This document shows positions 1 through 8,472 of a stretch of DNA of 64,000 nucleotides, piece after piece. The notes beneath the pieces are model-generated. The model did not search any database. It was not told the origin of the DNA and saw only the letters and a program-made list of their open reading frames with translations. Source of the stretch: Chitinophagaceae bacterium (GTDB taxonomy: Bacteria > Bacteroidota > Bacteroidia > Chitinophagales > Chitinophagaceae). The translations under genes were made by a program, and so were the position numbers. The stretch lies in the NCBI GenBank assembly GCA_947446645.1, contig CANFHA010000009.1, forward strand, positions 137,179 through 201,178. The letters are read 5' to 3'. The stretch's first letter is position 1; each line of letters opens with the position of its first letter.

Positions 1-2
1 CG

Positions 3-704
3 AAAGCTAACGGCTGGGTTTTTCCTCAGTTGTTGCCTCCTATGCCGGTGTGTATAGACGCGGAGGGTCTGTATCATCCGCTGCTGAAGAGCCCGGTTTC
101 TTACAACATTGCATTTGAGCATGGCCGCAACTTTCTCCTGTTGACAGGCGCGAATATGTCGGGAAAGACAACTTTTATGCGTGCGCTGGGCGTATCCGCA
201 TTGCTGGCTCATCTGGGCATGGGGGTGCCGGCCACCTCGTTCCGCACCAGTTTTCTTCAGGGCATCATTACCAACATGCAGGTAGAGGATAATATCCTCA
301 GGGGCGAAAGCTATTTCTTTGCAGAGGTACAGCGTATGAAGCAAACCGCTGAAAAAATATTGAAGCGCGAACCCCACCTGGTGCTGATGGACGAACTTTT
401 CAAAGGCACGAATGTTCATGATGCCTATGAGTGTACCCGCGCAGTTTTAGACGGCTTGCTGCATCACCCTGATCACCTGATGATATTGTCCACTCATCTC
501 TACGAGGTGGCCCAGCAGTTCAATGCAGGCGGCAACCGTGATAAGGAAATGCTTTTTTCATATTTTGTTACTACAATGACGAATGAAGGCGGTTATCAAT
601 TTACCTACCAGCTGAAGGAAGGTATATCTGACGACCGGATCGGATATCGTATATTGCAAAAGGAAGGGGTAATTGACCTGCTCAACAGGAACAATGCCCG
701 GTAG
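3..704 (+). CDS. MutS-family DNA mismatch repair ATPase, C-terminal part (5' end outside window)
   Basis: The reading frame is open from base 3, so only the last ~233 residues are present; the in-frame TTG at 30 is not a real start. The fragment is the MutS domain V ABC-type ATPase: Walker A reads TGANMSGKTT (usual MutS form TGPNMxGKST), the MutS signature region is around DNILRGESYFFAEVQRM, Walker B is LVLMDELFKGTN, and the H-loop histidine is in STHLYEV. MutS ATPases couple ATP binding to clamping on DNA. The Met-Ser-Gly-Lys-Thr-Thr variant and the short tail resemble the small MutS-related proteins of Bacteroidota, not the canonical MutS with its mismatch-recognition domain, but the missing N-terminus decides this. 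A small membrane ORF follows on the same strand 29 bp later. Confidence 0.88.
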   Translation, partial: KANGWVFPQLLPPMPVCIDAEGLYHPLLKSPVSYNIAFEHGRNFLLLTGANMSGKTTFMRALGVSALLAHLGMGVPATSFRTSFLQGIITNMQVEDNILRGESYFFAEVQRMKQTAEKILKREPHLVLMDELFKGTNVHDAYECTRAVLDGLLHHPDHLMILSTHLYEVAQQFNAGGNRDKEMLFSYFVTTMTNEGGYQFTYQLKEGISDDRIGYRILQKEGVIDLLNRNNAR

Positions 705-733
705 TTTATCAGTAAATCTAAATTTTATTTTCT

Positions 734-892
734 GTGGCGTTAAGTCAAAAAACAAAAGGTGTTTTGGTCATCCTGCTTTTTATGGCCATCATGGTTGGTC
801 CGGTCTGCTATGTATTTATACGCGATCGCTTTTTTAGTCATGCCGAAACGAAACCTGTTGCAAATCCTGTAGCACCACAGCCAGCTAAATAA
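734..892 (+). CDS. Small single-pass membrane protein (52 aa, GTG start)
   Basis: A 52-codon frame starts at GTG 734 and ends at TAA 890-892. The product begins ALSQKTKG, has one hydrophobic segment of about 20 residues (VLVILLFMAIMVGPVCYVFI), then a basic stop-transfer patch (RDRFF) and a polar Pro/Ala-rich tail ending PQPAK. That is the profile of a single-pass inner-membrane microprotein with its N-terminus in the cytoplasm or a non-cleaved anchor. It fills the gap between the MutS-like gene and the convergent threonine aldolase gene. No family was recognised; reality rests on the membrane-protein composition and good packing between neighbours. Confidence 0.5.
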   Translation: MALSQKTKGVLVILLFMAIMVGPVCYVFIRDRFFSHAETKPVANPVAPQPAK

Positions 893-903
893 GGAAGTCC
901 GTG

Positions 904-1926
904 TTACGGCAATTTATTTACCGCTGCCGCGAACTGCAGAATGTCCTCTTCCTTTGTATCCCAGGCGCACATAAGTCTTACTTCATGAGTGCCTTCTTTC
1001 CATACATAAAAGGGATAGTGCTCCTGCAGCGGCTCGTACCAGCTGCGCGGTATCTCTGCAAACACAGCATTTGCCTGCACCGGTTTGGTTATTTTCACTT
1101 TCCTGTTGGGGGTCAGCGATTTGCACAGCAGTTCGGCCATCTTATTGGCATGTGTTGCATGTTTGCGCCATACTTCGTCCTGGAGCATTGCCTCAAATTG
1201 TGCGGCAATGAAACGTGTTTTTGAGGCCAGTTGCATTATCTGCTTATGCTTATAGGCTATATGCTTTGAAAGTTCTTTGTTAAATACAACCACTGCCTCC
1301 CCAAACATCATTCCGGCCTTTGTGCCGCCAAGGGATAATATGTCCACGCCCACGTCTGTGCTTATATCTCTGAGCCCGCACTTCAGCGATGCCGCGGCAT
1401 TGAAGAAGCGTGAACCATCCATATGCAGGTACAAGCCGTGTTCCCTGGTCAGTTTAGAAATGTGTTTTATTTCTTCCGGCTTGTATACAGTGCCATACTC
1501 TGTAGACTGCGTTATAGAGAGCATGGCTGTTTGGGCGTAGTGTACATCGCCCTTCCTTATCAGCCGCTCACTTATTGTTTCTACATCCAGCTTGCCTTTG
1601 TCGTTGGCATGCAGCGGAAAAAATCTGCAGCCGGTAAACGTTTCAGGCGCTGAAGACTCATCATTATATATATGCGACGTATCTGAGCAAAGGACAGCAT
1701 TGTATGATTGGGTGGCGCTGCTGATGCTGAGCACATTCGCGCCGGTACCATTAAATACGAAATATACATCCACATCAGCGCCAAACACTTCGCGAAAAAG
1801 GGATACTGTACGTGCGGTAATCTCATCTGCGCCATAAGAGCGCACATGTTCTCCGTTCACCTTTTGCAGGGCTTCCATTATCTCAGGCAGTACTCCGGCA
1901 TAATTATCGCTGGCAAAGCTTTTCAT
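904..1926 (-). CDS. ltaE: Low-specificity L-threonine aldolase
   Basis: A 340-residue PLP fold-type I enzyme of the beta-eliminating lyase family, which cleaves L-threonine or L-allo-threonine to glycine and acetaldehyde in the cytoplasm. The N-terminus MKSFASDNYAGVLPEIMEAL is typical (the family begins with a 'DN..G' substrate-site motif). HMDGSRFFNAA carries the aspartate (D170) that pairs with the PLP pyridine nitrogen, and LSLGGTKAG carries the Schiff-base lysine K203. Length matches the family (about 330-350). It is convergent with the small membrane ORF upstream and divergent from the secreted protein at 1996. It may act with the glycine-forming enzyme Kbl at 4587. Confidence 0.93.
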   Translation of the reverse strand: MKSFASDNYAGVLPEIMEALQKVNGEHVRSYGADEITARTVSLFREVFGADVDVYFVFNGTGANVLSISSATQSYNAVLCSDTSHIYNDESSAPETFTGCRFFPLHANDKGKLDVETISERLIRKGDVHYAQTAMLSITQSTEYGTVYKPEEIKHISKLTREHGLYLHMDGSRFFNAAASLKCGLRDISTDVGVDILSLGGTKAGMMFGEAVVVFNKELSKHIAYKHKQIMQLASKTRFIAAQFEAMLQDEVWRKHATHANKMAELLCKSLTPNRKVKITKPVQANAVFAEIPRSWYEPLQEHYPFYVWKEGTHEVRLMCAWDTKEEDILQFAAAVNKLP

Positions 1927-1995
1927 CTGTACAGATTTTGGTTAAAATTAGCTGTTTTTTGTACTTTGGTGGGGCATCAGCATAAATAAAAACAA

Positions 1996-2502
1996 ATGAA
2001 AGGTGTCTTATTGCTTTTGTTTTCGTTTGTTGTTTCACTCAGCGTATCGGCACAGCGCACCATAGCCATGCGTAATATATGGACAAGGCCCCAGGTCTAT
2101 GTTTTATTCCAGGGATACACTATTGCATTTACAATCAAGGATATAGATAAGGCGCTTCAGTTGCTATACGAAACAGGTGATACTACTTTTGGCAACACAT
2201 GTGGGCTGGACACCAGCGGCACCTATAAAATCGATTTATTTCCGGGGCTTAAAATGGAATACCGTAACCGGGTTCAATGGATATTGCAGAAAGGGGTGGG
2301 CGCTTTCCTGCTTACCGCTGGTCATGCTTATATTGAAGATGCCAGGCACAGGCCCGTGCGTTCTGTCATTTGCGACCTTAAGCCACCATCCATGGGTGGT
2401 GATGCGGTATACATCTTGTTCACAGACCCGCGCAATGAGCAGTTACTTTTTGCGGGTGCCATGTCGGCCGATATGTACAACAAAGATCTTGGGATAGACT
2501 AA
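1996..2502 (+). CDS. Secreted protein of unknown function (168 aa)
   Basis: The N-terminus has a clear SPI signal peptide: Met-Lys-Gly, a run of Leu/Phe/Val, then SVSAQ with likely cleavage after Ala19. The mature part is about 150 residues, has two cysteines (in GNTCGLD and SVICDLK) that could form a disulfide, and contains alternating polar and hydrophobic stretches that suggest a beta-rich domain. No family recognised. It is transcribed divergently from ltaE with a 69-bp gap containing a TTGTACTTTG stretch close to the Bacteroidota -7 consensus. It is convergent with the YceI gene (8-bp gap). Confidence 0.8.
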   Translation: MKGVLLLLFSFVVSLSVSAQRTIAMRNIWTRPQVYVLFQGYTIAFTIKDIDKALQLLYETGDTTFGNTCGLDTSGTYKIDLFPGLKMEYRNRVQWILQKGVGAFLLTAGHAYIEDARHRPVRSVICDLKPPSMGGDAVYILFTDPRNEQLLFAGAMSADMYNKDLGID

Positions 2503-2510
2503 GCGATCTG

Positions 2511-3086
2511 CTATTTCCTGGTGGTTCTTACTTCAATGAACACGGAAACATGGTCTTCAATAAGTTCTGAACTGTTACCAACGTTAAATGCTTTTCTGCT
2601 CAGCTCCAGGCTGCCGCGAAACAAATAGGCACCTTCATTAGGTGTTGCCATAAACTGCAGGTTTACAGGATTTGTGATCCCGTTCACCGTTAAGTTGCCA
2701 TGTAGTGTATATACTGCGCTGCCTGGCATATCCTGGGTCACATTCACTGATTTTATATGGATCAGGGGGTATTTGGCCAGGTTAAAGAAGGGTAATTTTT
2801 TTAGCACGTTATTCCTTTCAGCGAGCCCGGTATTTATACTGCTCACACTCACTGTAATATCAAAAGCCGCTGTAGCCAGGTTATTGGGGTCAAAGGTTAT
2901 GCTGCCTTTAAAGCCGGTGAACATACCTTTTATCACCTCTTCGCCTTCGCGGTGGCTGGCAATTTTGAATACCGCCTTAGAACCCTTTGCCGCTGGCACA
3001 AACTGCTGGCCCTGTACACTCAATGAAAACACAAGTGCTACGATCAGCAGATTTATAAACTTAGTTTTAGGAAGTTGCAATTTCAT
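2511..3086 (-). CDS. YceI-family periplasmic lipid-binding-like protein
   Basis: A 191-residue secreted protein with the YceI lipocalin-like fold. After the signal peptide (MKLQLPKTKFINLL...SVQG) come the YceI landmarks: SKAVFKIASHR..., FKGSITFDPNN, FDITVSVSSINTGLAERNN, LPFFNLAKYPLIHIKS, LHGNLTVNGITNPVNL and the closing IEVRTTRK. The family binds polyisoprenoid or other amphiphiles in the periplasm. The frame is open to 3113, but the start at 3086 is preferred because it begins the signal peptide directly and an exact -7 box (minus strand, 3092-3099) would otherwise lie inside the gene. Confidence 0.9.
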   Translation of the reverse strand: MKLQLPKTKFINLLIVALVFSLSVQGQQFVPAAKGSKAVFKIASHREGEEVIKGMFTGFKGSITFDPNNLATAAFDITVSVSSINTGLAERNNVLKKLPFFNLAKYPLIHIKSVNVTQDMPGSAVYTLHGNLTVNGITNPVNLQFMATPNEGAYLFRGSLELSRKAFNVGNSSELIEDHVSVFIEVRTTRK

Positions 3087-3091
3087 TCCGG

Positions 3092-3099
3092 CAAAGTTA
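3092..3099 (-). promoter_or_regulatory. Bacteroidota -7 promoter box for the YceI gene
   Basis: The minus strand reads TAACTTTG, an exact match to TAnnTTTG, 6 bp before the ATG at 3086. No convincing -33 TTTG was found. Confidence 0.5.
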
Positions 3100-3173
3100 A
3101 GCGGAAATAGCAAGTGCTATTTTCTAAATAAGACCATAAATGGCCCTCACACGCAATCATACGATGTACTCCC

Positions 3174-3181
3174 TATCTTTG
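3174..3181 (+). promoter_or_regulatory. Bacteroidota -7 promoter box for the nitroreductase gene
   Basis: TATCTTTG matches TAnnTTTG exactly and lies only 5 bp before the ATG at 3187, so the transcript would be leaderless or nearly so. Confidence 0.5.
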
Positions 3182-3186
3182 CCCAC

Positions 3187-3774
3187 ATGGTAAATGATCA
3201 GTTTGAGCAGTTAAAAACAACAATAACCGGCAGACGCTCCATAGGGTGGGCAAAAATGAATGGCAAAAAGATCCCGGATGCAACAGTGAACAGCTTGCTT
3301 TCACTTGCCCACTGGGCGCCTACACATGGCCGCACTGAACCATGGTTGTTTTATGTATATGGCGGAGATGCCCTCACGCAGTTTGGCAAAACCCATGGAG
3401 ACCTGTACTGGCAGCATACCGCTGAAGATAAGCGCCAGGAAGCAACACGTGAAAAACTGGAGCATAATGTGGACAAAGCAAGTCACCTGCTTATAGCGGT
3501 GATGAAGCGGGGCGAAAACCCGAAGATTCCCCAGGTGGAAGAGGTGGCTGCCGCATCTGCAGCGATACAAAATATTTTGCTGGGTGCTACAGCCCTTGGC
3601 ATTGCCTCTTTTTGGAGTACCGGTGGCATGACCCACACACATGCACTAAAAGAGCACTTGCAGTTGGGCCATGATGATATTATCATGGGTCTTATATTTC
3701 TGGGATATTCTGACGAACCGGCTAAGGAAGGCGTGCGCAATAGCTCCATAACCGAAAAAGTAAAATGGTTATGA
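3187..3774 (+). CDS. Nitroreductase-family FMN oxidoreductase
   Basis: A 195-residue protein of the nitroreductase superfamily. The N-terminal half has ITGRRSIGWAKMNGKKIPD, where the Arg-Arg-Ser is the conserved FMN-phosphate-binding element, then LLSLAHWAPTHGRTEPWLFYV, equivalent to the classical 'A..APS..N.QPW.f' motif. The C-terminal half has AAIQNILLGATALGIASFWSTG and LIFLGYSDEPA, the conserved core helix and the 'G.p...p' segment. These enzymes act as FMN homodimers and reduce nitroaromatics or quinones with NAD(P)H. The same frame is open upstream to 2674, but that part runs antisense through the YceI gene and is a shadow; ATG 3187 follows the -7 box. Confidence 0.9.
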   Translation: MVNDQFEQLKTTITGRRSIGWAKMNGKKIPDATVNSLLSLAHWAPTHGRTEPWLFYVYGGDALTQFGKTHGDLYWQHTAEDKRQEATREKLEHNVDKASHLLIAVMKRGENPKIPQVEEVAAASAAIQNILLGATALGIASFWSTGGMTHTHALKEHLQLGHDDIIMGLIFLGYSDEPAKEGVRNSSITEKVKWL

Positions 3775-3817
3775 TTTTTAGTGTTATGAATGTATCTTTC
3801 CGTTTTAAATCAGGCAT

Positions 3818-4549
3818 ATGAAGAAAATTGGTTTATTCCTCATCACACTTTTTGTGACTTTCGGTATTGCGGTAGTTTCCTGTACCAAAACGGTAAAAAT
3901 ACCTATCTCCTTTTCCGTGGTTACCAATCACCAGGACAAGGTGACAGATATTTATGTGCCGGATCATGGAACTTATGATATGCAGATAATGGTAAAGTTT
4001 CTGAGTGGTTACGCCAGCGATAATGTTACACTGAAAGTTGTCGGCCTGCCTGCAGATATTACTGTTTCTCCAGACACATTCAGCGCAGTGCCTACTTACG
4101 TTGAGGACTTTGTGTTTACTACTACCAATGCTGCACATGCTACTTATCCTGTAGCTATCATAGCTACAGCCCCTGGCGTAGCTGCACAGACCTATAATTT
4201 CAACCTTACCGTTATATCTGCCGATTGCGCAGCTAATCTGTGGGGTGCATTCTCGGTACACAATGCATGCGCCGCTTTAAATTACAACTACACCGCTACA
4301 GGTGTTGCCACAGGCACTACCAACACACTCACTATTAACAACTTTGGTGGCTATGGAGCCGGTGTAAATGCACAGGTGATACTTAACTGCGATAACGACT
4401 CGCTGACCATACCAAACCAGAATATGGGTAACGGTGTAGTGGCGCAGGGTTACGGTGTATTTACGGCAAACAGCATGACCATTTGGTACTCTGCATCCAG
4501 CACGCCTACCGGCGGACCAGACAATTGCAGTGCCACCTTTACAAGGTAA
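3818..4549 (+). CDS. Lipoprotein of unknown function (243 aa)
   Basis: The N-terminus [22 protein letters not shown] is an SPII signal with lipobox VVSC, so the mature protein starts at Cys22 and is lipidated. The rest is Thr/Asn/Ala-rich with beta-strand periodicity: a first domain (about 30-130) has the look of an Ig-like fold ([19 protein letters not shown], then [12 protein letters not shown]), and a second domain (about 135-243) has four cysteines ([27 protein letters not shown]) consistent with disulfides. No catalytic motif seen. A TATCTTTC sequence near 3800 resembles a -7 box. kbl follows 37 bp later on the same strand. Confidence 0.8.
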   Translation: MKKIGLFLITLFVTFGIAVVSCTKTVKIPISFSVVTNHQDKVTDIYVPDHGTYDMQIMVKFLSGYASDNVTLKVVGLPADITVSPDTFSAVPTYVEDFVFTTTNAAHATYPVAIIATAPGVAAQTYNFNLTVISADCAANLWGAFSVHNACAALNYNYTATGVATGTTNTLTINNFGGYGAGVNAQVILNCDNDSLTIPNQNMGNGVVAQGYGVFTANSMTIWYSASSTPTGGPDNCSATFTR

Positions 4550-4586
4550 TATTGTTGCACCAACCTTACTTTTTATAATACATATT

Positions 4587-5777
4587 ATGGCCAGTCCTTC
4601 ATTTTATACGCGGCTGCAAGCAGAACTGCAGGAGATAAAAGACGCGGGTTTATTCAAGCAGGAACGTGTAATTGGTTCAGAACAAGGAGCGGAGATAACC
4701 GTGAATGGCCGCAAAGTGCTCAACTTCTGTGCTAATAACTACCTGGGTCTCTCCTCCCACCCTAAGGTGATAGAGGCGGCGCACCGCACCGTGGACCACC
4801 GTGGTTATGGTATGAGCTCTGTGCGTTTTATTTGCGGCACTCAGGACATACATAAAGAGCTGGAAGAAAAGCTGTCGAAATTCCTGGGTGTAGATGATAC
4901 TATATTGTATGTCGCTTGCTTTGATGCCAACGGCGGTGTTTTTGAGCCTTTGCTGGGTGAAGACGATGCCATTATTTCTGATGAGCTGAACCATGCATCT
5001 ATTATTGATGGCGTACGCCTGTGCAAAGCACGGAGGGGCCGCTATAAGCACAATGATATGGCAGACCTTGAGGCCCAGCTGCAGGCCAATATGGATGCCC
5101 GTACCCGCCTGATCGTAACAGATTCTGTATTCTCCATGGATGGCACCATTGCCCAGCTGGATAAAATATGCGACCTGGCCGATAAATATGATGCGCTCGT
5201 TATGATTGATGAAAGCCATTCTTCGGGCTTTATGGGCGCTACCGGCAGGGGCGTTCATGAGCTTTGCGGGGTTATGGGCCGTATAGACATCATCACCGGT
5301 ACTATGGGCAAGGCCCTGGGCGGTGCATCAGGCGGTTTTACCAGCGGTAGAAAAGAGATAGTGGATATGCTGCGCCAGAGAAGCCGGCCATATTTGTTTT
5401 CTAACTCACTGGCTCCCTCTATTGTGGGTGCTACCATAGCTGTGCTCGATATGCTCAGCGAAACAACCGCACTGCGCGACAAGCTGGAAGATAATACCTT
5501 ATACTTCCGCAAGCGTATGACGGAAGCAGGTTTCGATATTAAACCTGGTACGCATCCCATCTGCCCGCTTATGCTTTATGATGCGGTTGTAGCCCAGAAA
5601 TTTGCGGCCCGCATGCTTGAGGAAGGTATCTATGTTGTCGGTTTCTTCTTCCCGGTGGTGCCAAAAGGTAAAGCGCGCATAAGGGTACAGATCTCTGCCG
5701 GCCATGAGCGTCACCACCTCGATGCTGCTATTGATTCCTTTATCAAGGTAGGTAAAGAGCTTGCGGTTTTATCCTAG
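4587..5777 (+). CDS. kbl: 2-amino-3-ketobutyrate CoA ligase (glycine C-acetyltransferase)
   Basis: A 396-residue alpha-oxoamine synthase (E. coli Kbl is 398). It converts 2-amino-3-ketobutyrate and CoA to glycine and acetyl-CoA, the second step of threonine degradation. Visible landmarks: [16 protein letters not shown] at the N-terminus, [27 protein letters not shown] (PLP stacking region), [31 protein letters not shown], and the Schiff-base lysine in [14 protein letters not shown] near residue 245. The start at 4587 gives the family length; the frame is open to 4530 but that would overlap the previous gene. The partner threonine dehydrogenase (Tdh) is not in the window; threonine aldolase is at 904-1926. 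Confidence 0.94.
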   Translation: MASPSFYTRLQAELQEIKDAGLFKQERVIGSEQGAEITVNGRKVLNFCANNYLGLSSHPKVIEAAHRTVDHRGYGMSSVRFICGTQDIHKELEEKLSKFLGVDDTILYVACFDANGGVFEPLLGEDDAIISDELNHASIIDGVRLCKARRGRYKHNDMADLEAQLQANMDARTRLIVTDSVFSMDGTIAQLDKICDLADKYDALVMIDESHSSGFMGATGRGVHELCGVMGRIDIITGTMGKALGGASGGFTSGRKEIVDMLRQRSRPYLFSNSLAPSIVGATIAVLDMLSETTALRDKLEDNTLYFRKRMTEAGFDIKPGTHPICPLMLYDAVVAQKFAARMLEEGIYVVGFFFPVVPKGKARIRVQISAGHERHHLDAAIDSFIKVGKELAVLS

Positions 5778-5862
5778 TAAGAGGGCATAAGTGCTTCAAA
5801 CATAAAAGAGTTCCAACTCCCGCTGAAACTCCTTTACCTGGAGATCGATATGTTACAGTCCA

Positions 5863-8088
5863 TTATCTCGTAAATTGAATTCGGTTAACGTTAGTGATTT
5901 CCCATGGGGTGTATGATCGTACCCCTTTTTTGCCAATGTAAAGCGGATGTGGTCCGCGCATAGCACCAGCAAGTGCTGAGTTGTACACCAGCTGGCCGGT
6001 AATGCTCACAAAAACCGGGCTGTGCATTACGTTGCCGCCACGGCTTGGCGTATTGCCGCTCAGAAGCTGCTCCCTTACAAACTCCCTGGCATGTTCTGTA
6101 AGCTTTTTACGCGCGTCTCCTGCAAACTGGTCTGCGGTGATACGTATGTTCAGGCAGGAATCCTTCTTGTAGGGGTTCACTACCAGTTGTATATAGTAGG
6201 TCTCATTTTGTTTACCGGAATCTTCTATTGATATCAGGCTTATGTACCCATGGGTAGTTACCATATCCCCCTCTTTAAAGCCGGAGTAAACATCGATAGG
6301 CATATGTTTTGATGAACGCAACTGGTTGTCATATGACCTTTCCAGCAGTGGGAACTGTAACAGGTAGCCCAGGCTTACTCTTTTGTTCTTTTTGCCGATC
6401 ATACCGGTTTCGATGGCTATGGACATAGATGCTTTGGCATCGGCTGTTGCTTTAGGGTCAAGTGGCGATACTATGTTCCTATTATCGACAGCCCTGCTGC
6501 GTGGCTTTGCCCCTCTTATAACCACGGCTTCCATATCGGCTGGCATAGCCTTGGGTTGTGAGCTGGCTGCGCCCAACTTGTTAACCCCTGATTTTGGGTT
6601 TGCAGTGGAAGTGTGTCTGGCTTCAGCGCTTGCAGTCGTAACTTTTGTAGTAACCTGGTTTGCTGGCAGGCTTGCGCTGACCCGGTTGTTTACCATCACG
6701 CTTGCTGAAAGATGCTTTGGCACTTCTACTGATTTTACTTCTTTCTTTACGTGTTCCTTTGCTGCATTGTTAGCTCCCAGCGTCGCTGCACTTGTTGCAG
6801 CCTTGGGTAGCCCTGCCTGTGAAGGGGCCTTTGTGAGGGCACTTGCCAGATGCATCTTCGAGCTCACCATGGGTACTATTGGTTTAACACCAGCGGCTGT
6901 TTTTGAAGATACCGGATTTGAAGGCAGGTTATTCTTTGCTGATGCCTTGGGCATTACCGCAGCCAGGGGTATTTTAGGCCCAGCTGTTGTACCTGCCGCT
7001 TCTGCCTTAGCTTTAGCTGCGATCGAAACAGTAGCTGTCTTGGCAGACAATGATCTATGAGACACTATCATTTTTGCCGGTGTAGCCGCCAGACCATTTG
7101 TTTTCAAAGCTGCCTTGTCTCCAGCCACTTTTTGCTCTGGTACCCTCGCCGCTACAGATGTTTGCTTTTTTGCAGTTGTATGGGCTGCCCATGCTTTTGG
7201 TTTGTCATTCGTTACTTTAGTAACGGGCGGCGTAGGTACATTTTCCACCAAATTTGAGTTACTGTTGAGGAAGCATATAGCAGGCTTAACTCCGCTTCTA
7301 CTGATTAAAGGCCTGGCGGACGATTGTTTTACTGGTGTGCTGATAGTTATAGCTACCGCCTTCACTTCCTTTTTCTCAATCCTGGCTACTGCAGCCGGAA
7401 CCGGTGCAAGAGCTTGAGCTTTCTTAACTGCGGCCTTGCCGGCAGGGGCCAGCGAAGGCAAAGGAAGGTGCGCAGCCATCGGAGCCAGCGATGTTGCGGC
7501 AAACATGTGTTCAGGTTTGGCGGCTGTTTCCATACCGGGTACAGCAGTATTGGCCTCCAGCGGTATAATGGCAAACACTGGTGCATGATGTGCCGGTTGA
7601 TCGGAGATGGCTATAGCCGACCGCATACGCTGCTCATTACTTTGTTGTTTAGCGAACAAGGCTACGTTCTTTGTTTGTCCTGACTCCAGCAACCTGCGCA
7701 TCATTTCCGTGTTTTCTTTCAGTGCTTTAGTATTCTCGTCAAGTGCACGGGTATTTTCCTCCAGTGCTTTGGTATTGGCCCACAGTGCCTTTACTTCGTC
7801 CTGACTTGTCTTCTCATGGGCGGCAGATCGTGCTTTCTGTACTACAGGGCCGGTCGCGGCAGATTCCGTTTTTGTCAGGAAGCTATGCGGGTTGATGTCC
7901 GCAAGAGGCTGCCTGTTTATAAATGGATTTAGATGGTTAGTAGATACAACCATCGCGTCATTCCGGGAATACCCTTCCAATTTTGTAGACTGGCCGAGCG
8001 CATTTTGCGAGAGTACCCAAAGTGTTAGAACAATCATTGCCTGTTTCATATACCCAGTTTTTAGAGTGTGAACAATCAATTTCATCAT
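5863..8088 (-). CDS. Ala/Lys/Pro-rich secreted protein with heptad repeats and a C-terminal globular domain (741 aa)
   Basis: Unrecognised. A signal-peptide-like N-terminus (core MKQAMIVLTLWVLSQNALG starts at residue 14, so the start may be ATG 8049) is followed by four 7-residue repeats of the type KALxENT near residues 98-128, which predict a short coiled coil. Residues about 160-540 are low-complexity, rich in Ala, Lys, Pro, Val and Ser, and probably disordered. The last ~200 residues are globular, with conserved-looking strings such as SLGYLLQFPLLERSYDNQL, YSGFKEGDMVTTHGYISLI and NETYYIQLVVNPYKKDSCL. A periplasmic or cell-surface protein with a long flexible linker is plausible. It is divergent from the HTH/AbiEii pair. 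The strong base bias produces a 225-codon open frame on the opposite strand. Confidence 0.75.
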   Translation of the reverse strand: MMKLIVHTLKTGYMKQAMIVLTLWVLSQNALGQSTKLEGYSRNDAMVVSTNHLNPFINRQPLADINPHSFLTKTESAATGPVVQKARSAAHEKTSQDEVKALWANTKALEENTRALDENTKALKENTEMMRRLLESGQTKNVALFAKQQSNEQRMRSAIAISDQPAHHAPVFAIIPLEANTAVPGMETAAKPEHMFAATSLAPMAAHLPLPSLAPAGKAAVKKAQALAPVPAAVARIEKKEVKAVAITISTPVKQSSARPLISRSGVKPAICFLNSNSNLVENVPTPPVTKVTNDKPKAWAAHTTAKKQTSVAARVPEQKVAGDKAALKTNGLAATPAKMIVSHRSLSAKTATVSIAAKAKAEAAGTTAGPKIPLAAVMPKASAKNNLPSNPVSSKTAAGVKPIVPMVSSKMHLASALTKAPSQAGLPKAATSAATLGANNAAKEHVKKEVKSVEVPKHLSASVMVNNRVSASLPANQVTTKVTTASAEARHTSTANPKSGVNKLGAASSQPKAMPADMEAVVIRGAKPRSRAVDNRNIVSPLDPKATADAKASMSIAIETGMIGKKNKRVSLGYLLQFPLLERSYDNQLRSSKHMPIDVYSGFKEGDMVTTHGYISLISIEDSGKQNETYYIQLVVNPYKKDSCLNIRITADQFAGDARKKLTEHAREFVREQLLSGNTPSRGGNVMHSPVFVSITGQLVYNSALAGAMRGPHPLYIGKKGVRSYTPWEITNVNRIQFTR
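7700..7791. repeat. 21-bp tandem repeat encoding heptads
   Basis: The pentamer AGTGC recurs at 7721, 7742, 7763 and 7784, exactly 21 bp apart, inside the 741-residue ORF. Each unit encodes one heptad of the KALxENT type on the minus strand; a decayed fifth unit may start near 7700. Confidence 0.85.
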
Positions 8089-8472
8089 TAACGTTTATTT
8101 GTTAATCTAATGTAAATACATCAATAACCTTGCCAAACAGAGAGAAGTGTTGACTTTTATTTTCTTTGACATTTACCCGAAAGTCAACACCAATAAGGGT
8201 CTTGGTCAATCAAAAATTTGAAATACACCTTTTTACTAATCAGATTAAAATTTATGCATCAAACAAATTTAATTATTACACATCAAATAATATTTACTTT
8301 GTCATATCCCCCCAAAAACATAAACAAATTATAATTTTAACGTAATTGTTGCTTCTGAAAATTGTCAGGGATGGCATTAGCGCTATAACTTGAATCGATC
8401 ATAGACAAATAATTTATTTTCAATTTTTATTTTAAACAAAAATGTTTACACATATTTGTTTAATTTAGCATC
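8089..8472. other. AT-rich divergent intergenic region
   Basis: This 384-bp region separates the 741-residue secreted protein (minus) from the HTH-DUF6922 gene (plus). It is visibly more A+T-rich than its neighbours and contains no credible ORF. Its only clear structure is the 11-bp inverted repeat at 8147-8190. It must hold promoters for both sides. Confidence 0.7.
8147..8190. promoter_or_regulatory. 11-bp perfect inverted repeat, candidate operator
   Basis: GTGTTGACTTT (8147-8157) and its exact reverse complement AAAGTCAACAC (8180-8190) are separated by 22 bp, placing the arm centres 33 bp (about three helical turns) apart, as expected for two dimer half-sites on one DNA face. It lies 59 bp upstream of the 741-residue gene and 283 bp upstream of the HTH gene. 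No T-run follows either arm, so it is not a terminator. Which regulator binds is unknown; the neighbouring HTH protein is the obvious candidate. Confidence 0.55.

Noticed and set aside
901-1224. 107-codon plus-strand ORF
   Set aside because: Shadow of the threonine aldolase gene on the other strand.
2674-3186. Long N-terminal extension of the nitroreductase frame
   Set aside because: Antisense to the YceI gene; a -7 box and ATG 3187 define the real start.
6383-7060. 225-codon plus-strand open frame opposite the 741-residue gene
   Set aside because: It mirrors the Ala/Lys/Pro-rich low-complexity region of the minus-strand gene; composition creates the open frame, and its translation has no domain or start context.
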